DNA of 64,000 bases from Channa striata (taxonomy: Eukaryota; Chordata; Actinopteri; Anabantiformes; Channidae): positions 21,119,202 to 21,183,201 of the forward strand of contig CM065183.1 of assembly GCA_033026295.1 (NCBI GenBank), read 5' to 3'. Below, in pieces: positions 60,901-64,000 of this stretch. The notes beneath the pieces are model-generated. The model saw only the letters and a program-made list of their open reading frames with translations. It was not told where the DNA came from and ran no database searches. Positions within the stretch are counted from its first letter, which is position 1. Every line of letters starts with the position of its first letter. The translations under genes were made by a program, and so were the position numbers.

Positions 60901-62628
60901 GGATCCACGAGAACGTGAATCAGGAGAAACAGAAGAAACAGGCGGCGGCAGCGGAGGAGGAGGAGGAGGAGGAGGCCTCATTCCAGCATCACTCTTCTCC
61001 TGCTCACCATCTTTCACTTTTGTCGTCTTTTGTGTGTCTTTTAGTAACGTGTGATGTCAAAATACAGTATGTGTCCTGTGGTGAGCAATGAAAGAAACAA
61101 CAAGCCAGAGATTCCATCTGAGCTCTCAGGCCGAGTCTCATTTCCACCCATTTCACTTTAAATTTCATCCGATTTCATTCAGGACGAAAGCGAGAAACGA
61201 TGTGTTTTTGTTGTTTAGTTGTTCAGCAGCTCTGATTCCGGTTTCTTTACCACTGGTTACATACTGTTTGTGGCTTTACGAGATACATTTAAATTATAAT
61301 AAATAAAGTTTATCCGCTGCCTTTTTAAAAATTATTTTATTCAGGGCAAATTCACGCAGAAGCTACTTGTCTTTTCCAGAAACGCCCTGACCGTTCACAC
61401 CTGGAAGCTGGAAGCTTTCGAGCCACCGCTGCCACTCGGAATATATACATGTCCTAATCTGTGGACATGTGTGCCAAATTTGAAGCAAGGCGTCAATTGG
61501 CAAGGACAAGACAACCTACAGAATTCAACAGCACATTCATCCACATTCCACTAAGTGTAAACAGTGTTTGAATGAAGACCATCCTGCCAGACTCTGGGGA
61601 TTTGGATGTATCTCCAAATTAAAACCAAATGATTAACAGGAGAAAATTGAATTTCAGAGTCAGAATATTTAGCTTCCATTTAAGTCAACCCGCATGTCAT
61701 CAGTGCCGATAGGCAGGAAACACAACTTGAGCCTAACTCCAGTATGTTTTAAAAGCCCTGTGGTAATCTGGCTGTCAGTGCACCAAAGATCAGCTGTTCC
61801 ACGCTTGCAGATCAGGTCATTACATGGCTGCTGCACACACACACTCGACTTACACAGTGTGCAGGGTGTGTGCACACGCCAGCTCTTGACTTTTGGTTCG
61901 GCCCACAGTCTGCACGCATCATTTGCTGTGTGTCATTTTAATATCTAGTGGATTCTTTAGCTAAGGCTGATCACCTCGGCTTTATCTTTTGGCTCTTCGA
62001 AGTTTTCCCAAACCTCCTAAGAATGTCTCCAGCACGCAGCCAACTAAAGTTCAGGGGTCAAATGTCACGACCTGAATGTTCTCGGATAAACAGCCATGAT
62101 GACGGCTCCTCACCTGATTCTGAGTCTCTGCTGCTTTTTGTCCCAGATCTCTCAGCTGGCTGATGTGGGTTTGGAGCTCTTTCAGGTTTTGTGCGCCAAT
62201 CATACTTCCCGCTGTTCCATCACTACACTTCATAGATGAGTCTGTCACCTTCAGAGAGAGAGCGAGACAGAGAGAGTCACATATAGAGAGAAGCTGCCAC
62301 ATATAAAGAGAAAAACATCAGGAGAAAAGTCTCACACACACACACACACGACTCTTATCAAGCCCTGCAGGAGTTCCCATAACACCAAAGACACAACAAA
62401 GTGCCTACTGCTCAAAGAAGGTGATAATCAAGCATGGTGAGAACACCGATTTTTCCTCTTTTCTGTATTTGAAAAGTGATAATCAAGCACTTCAGCTCTC
62501 ACGAAGCAGGCCTTACCTCAGAGGGAGGAAGCAGCCAGCTCTGCTCCAAAGCCAGGAGCCGACTGTGAAGGTGATCCCACTTCTTCTGCGCGGACTCCTC
62601 CTCCACATCAGGCCCAGCAGGATCCGAC
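24714..62628 (-). CDS. syne2: Nesprin-2, C-terminal part (spectrin repeats, linker, KASH domain); 5' end outside window
   Basis: Giant outer nuclear membrane protein of the LINC complex; its KASH tail binds SUN proteins in the perinuclear space and its spectrin-repeat rod reaches into the cytoplasm. I recognise 46 exons on the minus strand, 7358 bp, giving about 2452 residues once two one-base breaks are allowed for. Most of it is a tandem series of spectrin-type three-helix repeats (WLxxxE and W-containing helices, about 105-115 residues each). Then comes an acidic, Ser-rich linker containing SIPLEWDHT, more repeats, a short variable linker and the KASH domain ending GPPPT. That PPPT end and the linker sequence fit nesprin-2; nesprin-1 ends PPPL. 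Adjacency to esr2 agrees with the mammalian SYNE2-ESR2 order. The N-terminal actin-binding calponin domains are not in the window. Confidence 0.96.
25448..25466. repeat. Target-site duplication of the LINE, left copy
   Basis: tcagctcgtatcacagtga, identical to 27823-27841 on the other side of the element. Confidence 0.85.
25467..27822 (-). mobile_element. RTE-type non-LTR retrotransposon (LINE), defective
   Basis: Minus-strand remains of a single long frame. First comes an apurinic-type endonuclease (27698 to about 26850; MRVGTLNVGTMTG, CVQETRW, GADFNGHVGEGN, STQVDYILCRR). A linker and then reverse transcriptase pieces follow (AVGPDDIPVEVWK, NYRGIKL, GLHQGSALSPFLFA, FADDIVICSESREQ) to about 25470. 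The frame is broken near 26150-26200. The reverse transcriptase core before GLHQGSALS is deleted, and the 3' end of the frame is missing. A 19-bp direct repeat flanks it. It cannot be autonomous. Confidence 0.92.
27823..27841. repeat. Target-site duplication of the LINE, right copy
   Basis: The same 19 bases as 25448-25466, next to the 5' end of the element. Confidence 0.85.
28036..28079 (-). CDS. syne2: syne2 44-bp exon (basic linker before KASH)
   Basis: Acceptor aggagcag, donor gtgagt; encodes VGRNAATVRKPATR plus two bases, which join the single G of the KASH exon to give Arg. Without it, the exon at 28232 (phase 0) cannot join the KASH exon in frame, which supports its reality despite small size. 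Confidence 0.75.
28232..28306 (-). CDS. syne2: syne2 exon (linker before KASH)
   Basis: 75 bp, 25 codons, phase 0; ETCCTSSEVDSIGLG to LQLHQ, acceptor tgtgtcccag, donor gtgaga. Short, poorly conserved linker; supported by splice sites and phase. Confidence 0.8.
28816..29007 (-). CDS. syne2: syne2 exon (last spectrin repeat, second part)
   Basis: 192 bp, 64 codons, phase 0; ALQEELRSRQRTVSSL to LHTLQGRT, donor gtaggt. EAKEKVHVIGNKLCLLL is the conserved helix C of the last repeat before KASH. Confidence 0.95.
29107..29235 (-). CDS. syne2: syne2 exon (last spectrin repeat, first part)
   Basis: 129 bp, 43 codons, phase 0; EFHETLHSLLLWLAQAE to MEHRHTLT, donor gtgagc. LLLWLA is the helix-A signature shared with nesprin-2. 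Neighbouring introns are only 74 and 99 bp. Confidence 0.95.
29310..29510 (-). CDS. syne2: syne2 exon (spectrin repeat)
   Basis: 201 bp, 67 codons, phase 0; DMQKTFSSYKMKIMSV to HSALMQCQ, donor gtgagc. The MSVNLSSRHFLQ stretch matches nesprin-2 better than nesprin-1. Confidence 0.95.
30132..30343 (-). CDS. syne2: syne2 exon (spectrin repeat)
   Basis: 212 bp; two bases complete Gly, then VIERWELLQARKFNEE to EVNVRKLK, donor gtaacg. HNLEQWQKLNSDLCDVTSWL is a classic helix A. Confidence 0.95.
30499..30628 (-). CDS. syne2: syne2 exon (spectrin-like)
   Basis: 130 bp; AKLMSECSGTIDSVKRV to DKQTST plus one base, donor gtacag. Resembles the nesprin segment before GVIDRWELLQ. Confidence 0.93.
30709..30845 (-). 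CDS. syne2: syne2 exon (linker)
   Basis: 137 bp; two bases complete a Val, then KSVTDPPSWHQPGSPERK to PFHQQGY, donor gtaagg. Pro/Ser-rich linker, probably unstructured. Confidence 0.88.
31812..32117 (-). CDS. syne2: syne2 exon: acidic linker with SIPLEWDHT, one-base frame break
   Basis: 306 bp, but the next exon starts with two bases of a split codon, so 307 bp is needed. The first part reads VLEEERLLSDRDTDLDD through QQATCHLLAP; the second, in another frame, reads LERSGRETPVSVDSIPLEWD, then GGSSSHEDDEDG, ending SALS plus one base. Vertebrate nesprin-2 has the same order of segments. A missing base in the run gggg at 31946-31949 restores both frame and phase. This linker is unstructured and Ser/Asp/Glu-rich. 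Confidence 0.93.
32311..32505 (-). CDS. syne2: syne2 exon (spectrin repeat)
   Basis: 195 bp, 65 codons, phase 0; GFQQEITLNTNKIDAL to HRLTSRRP, including ELEELHSYCQEVFGRV. Donor gtcagt. Confidence 0.97.
32581..32718 (-). CDS. syne2: syne2 exon (spectrin repeat)
   Basis: 138 bp, 46 codons, phase 0; HFTSQREDFEGTREG to KMRQLN. I used the acceptor ctcccgcag before HFTSQ, because vertebrate nesprin-2 keeps this HFTxQRE stretch; an inner cag would remove five residues. Donor gtgagt. Confidence 0.95.
33668..33850 (-). CDS. syne2: syne2 exon (spectrin repeat)
   Basis: 183 bp, 61 codons, phase 0; AFQRQVHERLTQLELV to VLRRLK, with the conserved NKQYRRLARENRTD and GNQRWDGLQRR stretches. Donor gtaagt. 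Confidence 0.97.
34800..34950 (-). CDS. syne2: syne2 exon (spectrin repeat)
   Basis: 151 bp; one base then 50 codons, IEETWRLWRKFLEDYS to KEELKKFE, donor gtcagc. Contains SRFEDWMKTAE, the helix-A Trp signature. Confidence 0.97.
35061..35248 (-). CDS. syne2: syne2 exon (spectrin repeat)
   Basis: 188 bp; DLQRDIEQHTESVASV to MSMERRM plus two bases, donor gtgagt. SLDRRWRNICAMSMERR is near-invariant in nesprins. Confidence 0.97.
36385..36780. repeat. Probable degenerate DNA transposon remnant
   Basis: Sequence around gtgtccaaacgttggttccc and attgtggtgggaccttcagt resembles common teleost dispersed repeats; class and limits uncertain, no intact reading frame. Confidence 0.35.
37811..37851. repeat. 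(CA)n microsatellite with one interruption
   Basis: About 40 bases of CA with a single cg break near 37827. Confidence 0.95.
38453..38615 (-). CDS. syne2: syne2 exon (spectrin repeat)
   Basis: 163 bp; one base then 54 codons, VRKLKETLVTVQQLDK to ERKLAEQQ, donor gtgggc. In nesprin-1 the matching exon is where the short alpha isoform is spliced from its own first exon. Confidence 0.95.
39661..39682 (+). other. G-run cluster with quadruplex potential
   Basis: Runs of 7, 4 and 6 G separated by two bases each; the longest run can supply two G tracts. Confidence 0.6.
40099..40122 (-). CDS. syne2: Candidate alternative first coding exon of a short nesprin-2 isoform
   Basis: On the minus strand gccatcgccATGG is a strong Kozak start; MDEPPHQH follows and then a consensus donor CAC|gtaagt. 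Upstream is purine-rich, GC-rich sequence like a 5' untranslated region. It lies in the intron just before the exon where nesprin alpha-type isoforms start. Its phase 0 end does not fit the next exon (38453-38615) but does fit the one after (35061-35248). In the frame that fits the next exon the open frame runs back to an ATG at about 40302-40304. Speculative. Confidence 0.3.
40123..40210 (-). promoter_or_regulatory. syne2: GC-rich, purine-rich stretch upstream of the candidate internal first exon
   Basis: Minus strand shows repeated ggagg and ggggagggg motifs (Sp1/MAZ-like) just before the candidate start codon. It could be promoter or leader of a short isoform; no TATA box seen. Confidence 0.25.
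41150..41290. mobile_element. Tc1-related repeat fragment
   Basis: Contains gacataacattaagaccacc, matching the left end type of the miniature element at 5024-5125. Non-coding. Confidence 0.4.
42080..42560 (-). mobile_element. Degenerate Tc1/mariner transposase remnant
   Basis: On the minus strand, pieces of a Tc1-type transposase in broken frames: ERIIQKWK near 42520, NKITWSDETR near 42315-42350, and TSPTVKRGVGS near 42230-42265, in the order expected (helix-turn-helix region, SDET, TVKHGGGS). Stops and frame changes separate them; inactive. Confidence 0.65.
45550..45570. repeat. (CAG)7 trinucleotide repeat in a syne2 intron
   Basis: Twenty-one bases of pure CAG on the plus strand, intronic. 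Confidence 0.95.
45956..46122 (-). CDS. syne2: syne2 exon (spectrin repeat)
   Basis: 167 bp; DCMEEINLFSENKTHL to FDHIEA plus two bases, donor gtagga. NDRWQHLFDHI is the helix-C segment. It joins to the exon at 38453-38615 across a 7.3-kb intron, the longest one in the window. Confidence 0.95.
46597..46755 (-). CDS. syne2: syne2 exon (spectrin repeat)
   Basis: 159 bp, 53 codons, phase 0; VSLRKQEIADRLNAW to MVEKLKK. The stretch FNEKNKELCDWLTQME is highly conserved in nesprins. Donor gtagga. Confidence 0.95.
47827..47982 (-). CDS. syne2: syne2 exon (spectrin repeat)
   Basis: 156 bp, 52 codons, phase 0; ENEDLLEDWAESLMEL to WEELCLK, donor gtgagt; the LHCQWEELCLK end is the conserved helix-C Trp segment. 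Confidence 0.93.
48691..48816 (-). CDS. syne2: syne2 exon (spectrin repeat)
   Basis: 126 bp, 42 codons, phase 0; TWERCEAGLAHSTLQL to TEKFNK, donor gtacat. Confidence 0.9.
49917..50111 (-). CDS. syne2: syne2 exon (spectrin repeat)
   Basis: 195 bp, 65 codons, phase 0; HTELLFQRHQCSFVHT to LTEAILK, donor gtgctt. I chose the acceptor tctttaacag at 50112 because it has a strong pyrimidine tract and keeps phase. An inner ag (ending at tcagtgcag) would shorten the exon out of phase. Confidence 0.88.
50811..51042 (-). CDS. syne2: syne2 exon (spectrin repeat)
   Basis: 232 bp; one base then 77 codons, SDFILKLAQLREHWQA to RRSLQELL, donor gtgaga. Carries the end of one repeat and the HWHLYKRSLRKLHKFL start of the next. 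Confidence 0.92.
51159..51253 (-). CDS. syne2: syne2 exon (spectrin repeat)
   Basis: 95 bp; RFQAELSIGHQILHSV to KGEVED plus two bases, donor gtactt. The split Arg codon is completed by the next exon. Confidence 0.9.
51350..51497 (-). CDS. syne2: syne2 exon (spectrin repeat)
   Basis: 148 bp; first base T completes Ser from the previous exon, then QLQTEALRQQSFEQK to RQQLCTHK, donor gtatca. CESWTSFLQRMEDSLA is the helix-A signature of a repeat. Confidence 0.9.
51590..51744 (-). CDS. syne2: syne2 exon (spectrin repeat)
   Basis: 155 bp; SGLLELSGLSAELDVL to ARAEETS plus two bases, donor gtcagc. Contains LRRLNRCWADASARAE, a helix-C pattern. Confidence 0.9.
52206..52304 (-). CDS. syne2: syne2 exon (spectrin repeat)
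   Basis: 99 bp, 33 codons, phase 0; EELERLQDFGNRLESL to LQDAADQ, acceptor catgtag, donor gtgagc. Confidence 0.9.
52680..52862 (-). CDS. syne2: syne2 exon (spectrin repeat)
   Basis: 183 bp, 61 codons, phase 0; SLVERTEVLQADLEGV to MKLGQLQ, acceptor ctgatacag, donor gtacgt. Confidence 0.9.
53350..53554 (-). CDS. syne2: syne2 exon (spectrin repeat)
   Basis: 205 bp; first base completes a codon, then WTVVSGHVDQQLQRS to VEIQTVQ, donor gtgagg. The intron between this and the previous exon is 90 bp. Confidence 0.9.
53645..53778 (-). CDS. syne2: syne2 exon (spectrin repeat)
   Basis: 134 bp; LLSEETQASEAEWDEV to EQLDKQRD plus two bases, donor gtgaca. The split codon joins to give QRDRW with the next exon, the usual helix start. 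Confidence 0.9.
54743..54913 (-). CDS. syne2: syne2 exon (spectrin repeat)
   Basis: 171 bp, 57 codons, phase 0; NEAVKLRLTQAQQLWD to QRDVHQRLQ, acceptor gtcctccacag, donor gtagga. Confidence 0.9.
55075..55194 (-). CDS. syne2: syne2 exon (spectrin repeat)
   Basis: 120 bp, 40 codons, phase 0; DLEEELMQKSAALHEL to CSALRGQ, donor gtgtgt; DKHWELVSHTD is the helix-C Trp segment. Confidence 0.9.
55300..55454 (-). CDS. syne2: syne2 exon (spectrin repeat) with a one-base frame break
   Basis: 155 bp between neighbours that both need phase 0, so it is one base short of 156. The first part reads IEKAKQQLGNRTELEAQL through SDWIRDQKLWLNSAQT in one frame. The last part reads RTELQRSINTCQ in another, ending at donor gtgcct. 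Both parts look like good nesprin sequence, so a missing base, most likely in the ggg run at 55341-55343, explains it. Sequence error is the simplest reading. Confidence 0.85.
55670..55846 (-). CDS. syne2: syne2 exon (spectrin repeat)
   Basis: 177 bp, 59 codons, phase 0; ECQAEMSAHQATLDYV to LQETLSSQ, with a weak donor gtccaa. RQWLTLQETLSSQ continues directly into IEKAKQQL of the next exon. Confidence 0.88.
55974..56126 (-). CDS. syne2: syne2 exon (spectrin repeat)
   Basis: 153 bp, 51 codons, phase 0; WWMKKLSQQGALLELQ to IRFLKYCK, donor gtaaac. Confidence 0.9.
56164..56290. repeat. Widespread teleost dispersed repeat, class uncertain
   Basis: Contains catttggcagacacttttat followed by gcaaagcgacttagaaatg, a core found in very many fish genomic repeats. 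Truncated and non-coding; lies in a syne2 intron. Confidence 0.55.
56974..57198 (-). CDS. syne2: syne2 exon (spectrin repeat)
   Basis: 225 bp, 75 codons, phase 0; ALTKELEDKSELKVLV to VVQKTLHK, donor gttggg. Contains a loop rich in Pro, Gly and Asp (HPTEPEGGSDGN) between helices. Confidence 0.9.
57464..57596 (-). CDS. syne2: syne2 exon (spectrin repeat)
   Basis: 133 bp; its first base completes the Arg codon of the previous exon, then LLHDSAVLTDWMGKTREQI to DHYLQFV, donor gtgagt. Confidence 0.9.
57687..57880 (-). CDS. syne2: syne2 exon (spectrin repeat)
   Basis: 194 bp; ELGVVLEQNKARLSRTI to ERKLRI plus two bases, donor gtggga. SQLETRWTSLHKRVKHE is the typical helix-C segment. The acceptor is the less common ggtag. 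Confidence 0.88.
58392..58523 (-). CDS. syne2: syne2 exon (spectrin repeat)
   Basis: 132 bp, 44 codons, phase 0; starts TWLQWEEDRAWSDSLL, the Trp-containing first helix of a repeat, and ends ETLPIYQ at donor gtactt. Confidence 0.88.
58864..59037 (-). CDS. syne2: syne2 exon (spectrin repeat)
   Basis: 174 bp, 58 codons, phase 0; KFFQFLGHRFRVLQHL to GTRMQETLQ, donor gtagga; includes the LQKWEGVMMGLQEEVAQLL helix. The intron to the previous exon is only 86 bp. Confidence 0.88.
59124..59324 (-). CDS. syne2: syne2 exon (spectrin repeat)
   Basis: 201 bp, 67 codons, phase 0; GELDAALGGVRSCCEEL to LQQQLGRHT, donor gtcagt. Long amphipathic helix with LLHSFEELLTRGSERL. Confidence 0.88.
59441..59560 (-). 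CDS. syne2: syne2 exon (spectrin repeat)
   Basis: 120 bp, 40 codons, phase 0; AAVEMQNHLQQQVEQ to HQATQLQ, donor gtatgt. Confidence 0.85.
59755..59859 (-). CDS. syne2: syne2 exon
   Basis: 105 bp, 35 codons, phase 0; KTLRELHAAFTSHQ to FNQHSQ, acceptor taacccacag, donor gtaccg. Confidence 0.82.
60051..60074. repeat. (GT)12 microsatellite
   Basis: Twenty-four bases of GT just past the donor of the exon at 60100-60294. Confidence 0.95.
60100..60294 (-). CDS. syne2: syne2 exon (spectrin repeat)
   Basis: 195 bp, 65 codons, phase 0; SLSAELSALGSELISQ to EETSRQQ, donor gtgaga. A (GT)12 run lies in the intron just past the donor (60051-60074). Confidence 0.85.
60692..60838 (-). CDS. syne2: syne2 exon
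   Basis: 147 bp, 49 codons, phase 0. Encodes a low-complexity start (SSSAAAS) and LDEGLFHVLYGASLSL, ending DEDEQQLQ at donor gtgcta. Acceptor ctgaccccag. Confidence 0.72.
60953..60975. repeat. (GGA)n run
   Basis: About seven GGA units in a syne2 intron. Confidence 0.9.
62114..62248 (-). CDS. syne2: syne2 exon
   Basis: 135 bp, 45 codons, phase 0 in and out, VTDSSMKC to AAETQNQ with donor gtgagg. The helix LKELQTHISQLRDLGQKA is spectrin-like. The acceptor is ctctgaag. The first half is poorly conserved in character. Confidence 0.72.
62517..62628 (-). CDS. syne2: syne2 exon (first in window)
   Basis: 112 bp; begins with the last base of a codon (acceptor tccctgcag) and encodes SDPAGPDVEE to LLPPSE. 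The helix AQKKWDHLHSRLLALEQSW looks like spectrin-repeat sequence. Donor gtaagg. Earlier exons must lie beyond 64000. Confidence 0.75.
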
Positions 62629-64000
62629 CTGCAGGGAGAGAAAAGGCTGAAAATTAACACTTCATTTCACTTCAACTTTCTTTTTCGGTTCTTCCCTTTC
62701 TTTCCCCCGCTTTGTTCTTTACGTCTCACCCCCTGATGCTGGACCGGAGGTGCCTGTCCCTGTCCCTGCCAGTCTCTTCTAATAGACGTAGAGTAGCCAG
62801 GAGAAGCTTAAATACAGTACTTTGTACAGTACACAGCGCCTCTTTACGTATGCTGCAGATTTTTTTATTTTTCCTGCTTCGAGTGCACAATTTTGCCAAC
62901 CTGGCCTTGTTCCAAACTGCTGACAGCTATTAATAAAAACAGATATTTATGATTATCCTGAAACAAGCAGCACTGTTGTTTTGAAAATGTCTTTTGTGGC
63001 CTATTTAATACCTTTGTGACTTTACAAAGCAGGGTGTGAGGGAGGATACTTCACAGGAGCAGCCGCAGAGCGTCTCACCTAATGACGTTATGAAGATCAT
63101 GTCGTGATGTTTCAAAGCAAATATAAGAGTGAAGCTGGAGTGTGCTAACATTAATTATCAGTCCAGAGATGGATTTAGATTTTAGTCAGGGCCCACCATC
63201 ACAACAGATATGTATTATCATCATTATTACAATCCAGCCACAATCACTGCATGGATATAAACTGATCAAACTATTTATGTATTGCATGTGATATGTAAAG
63301 GTGAAATGTCTCTTCTTCTCTTTGTTTACTCGTTTGCTTTTATACACTTTAGTCCTGCTGGATATGCATGATTTGGACTGGATCGTATGTCAGAAATTAA
63401 AGAATGCCAAATCGTTTAATGGAAATAAAACGCCTCAATCTACAGAGGGCTGAACTCAAAGACACCCTGAAAATCAAAGTGAAAAAATGATGCAGCAGGT
63501 TTGTCCATTTTGCAGAAATTTCATTGCAGCAACTCAGATTGCTACACAGTAGTTTGCATGGCCCCTGCATGCTTGTCTGCAAGGTCTGGACTGGACAGTC
63601 TGAGGTGCAACCTGCCGACATCGGATGGACGAAAACACAATATCCCAGAGGTGTTCAATTGGACTTAGGTCAGGCGAGCGTGGGGGCAAGTCAATGGCAT
63701 CAATTCCTTCGTCCTCCAGGAACTGCTCACATAGTCTTGCCACGCGGGGTCGGGCGTTCTCGTGCACCAGGAGGAAGTCAGCACCCACTGCACCAGTGTA
63801 GGGTCCAACAACGGGTTCAAGGATTTCATCCCGATACCTGGTGGCACTCAGAGGGCTGTTGTCCAGCCTGTAGAGGTCTGTGCGTCCCCATGTGTGCCTC
63901 CCAGACCGTCACCAACCAACCACAAAACCGGACGAGCAGCGTAACGTTCTCCACGGCTCCACAGACCCTTTCACATCTGTCACATGTGCTCAGGGTGAAC
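62629..64000 (-). other. syne2: syne2 intron reaching the window edge
   Basis: No further syne2 exon recognised before 64000. The right third is a Tc1 remnant; the rest is AT-rich intronic sequence. Confidence 0.7.
63530..64000 (-). mobile_element. Tc1-like DNA transposon, defective copy
   Basis: Minus-strand transposase remains: RYRDEI-type sequence near 63830, then LLVHENARPRVARLCEQF, FLEDEGIDAIDLPP, RSPDLSPIEHLWDIV and RRQVAPQTVQ-like sequence to about 63575. Here D/N of the DNARPH motif is EN, and the stretch between QTVQ and the C-terminal QACRGHANYC is missing (roughly 25-30 residues by my memory of the family). Upstream frames carry stops. Inactive, and continues beyond the window. 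Confidence 0.88.

Larger units (their letters stand above)
46123..62113 (-). other. syne2: Remaining syne2 introns longer than 300 bp
   Basis: Spans 46123-46596, 46756-47826, 47983-48690, 48817-49916, 50112-50810, 51745-52205, 52305-52679, 52863-53349, 53779-54742, 56127-56973, 57881-58391, 58524-58863, 60295-60691 and 60839-62113. Apart from the repeats listed separately I see nothing coding in them. A missed small exon in 60839-62113 cannot be excluded, but phases on both sides already match. Confidence 0.65.

Overview
The window is nuclear DNA of a bony fish, probably a percomorph teleost. It holds two multi-exon genes in tail-to-tail orientation. On the plus strand is a complete set of coding exons for an estrogen receptor beta (esr2; 9 coding exons, 11032-22062, 654 predicted residues). 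On the minus strand is the 3' part of syne2, nesprin-2 (46 exons recognised, 24714-62628), which ends in a KASH domain; its 5' part lies beyond the right edge. ESR2 and SYNE2 are also neighbours in mammals, so the order supports both calls. The teleost assignment rests on receptor sequence character, many short introns (about 70-100 bp) next to a few long ones, and fish-type Tc1 and RTE repeats.

Layout. 1-10945: no recognisable coding gene; 5' flank and possible untranslated exons of esr2, with Tc1-related miniature repeats and three DR1-type nuclear-receptor motifs. 10946-22062: esr2. 22063-24713: convergent 3' ends of the two genes. 24714-62628: syne2, reading right to left. Its last large intron contains an RTE-type LINE (25467-27822) flanked by a 19-bp direct repeat. 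The 7.3-kb intron at 38616-45955 contains a candidate internal first exon for a short nesprin-2 isoform. 62629-64000: a syne2 intron with a broken Tc1 transposase copy at the right edge.

How the exons were established. All splice sites used are GT-AG. Codon phases join exactly through all esr2 exons (1965 bp including stop). They also join through all syne2 exons except two, each of which looks one base short (near 31946 and near 55341). With one base allowed in each, the 46 exons make 2453 codons including stop. These two breaks are most simply homopolymer errors in the sequence, but could be true variants.

The genes are not functionally linked in any way the sequence shows: ESR2 is a ligand-activated transcription factor, and nesprin-2 is an outer nuclear membrane linker. 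No CRISPR array, tRNA or rRNA was seen. I did not find a novel system here; the items most worth following are the candidate nesprin-2 internal promoter, the 44-bp exon whose skipping would remove the KASH domain, and the two frame breaks.
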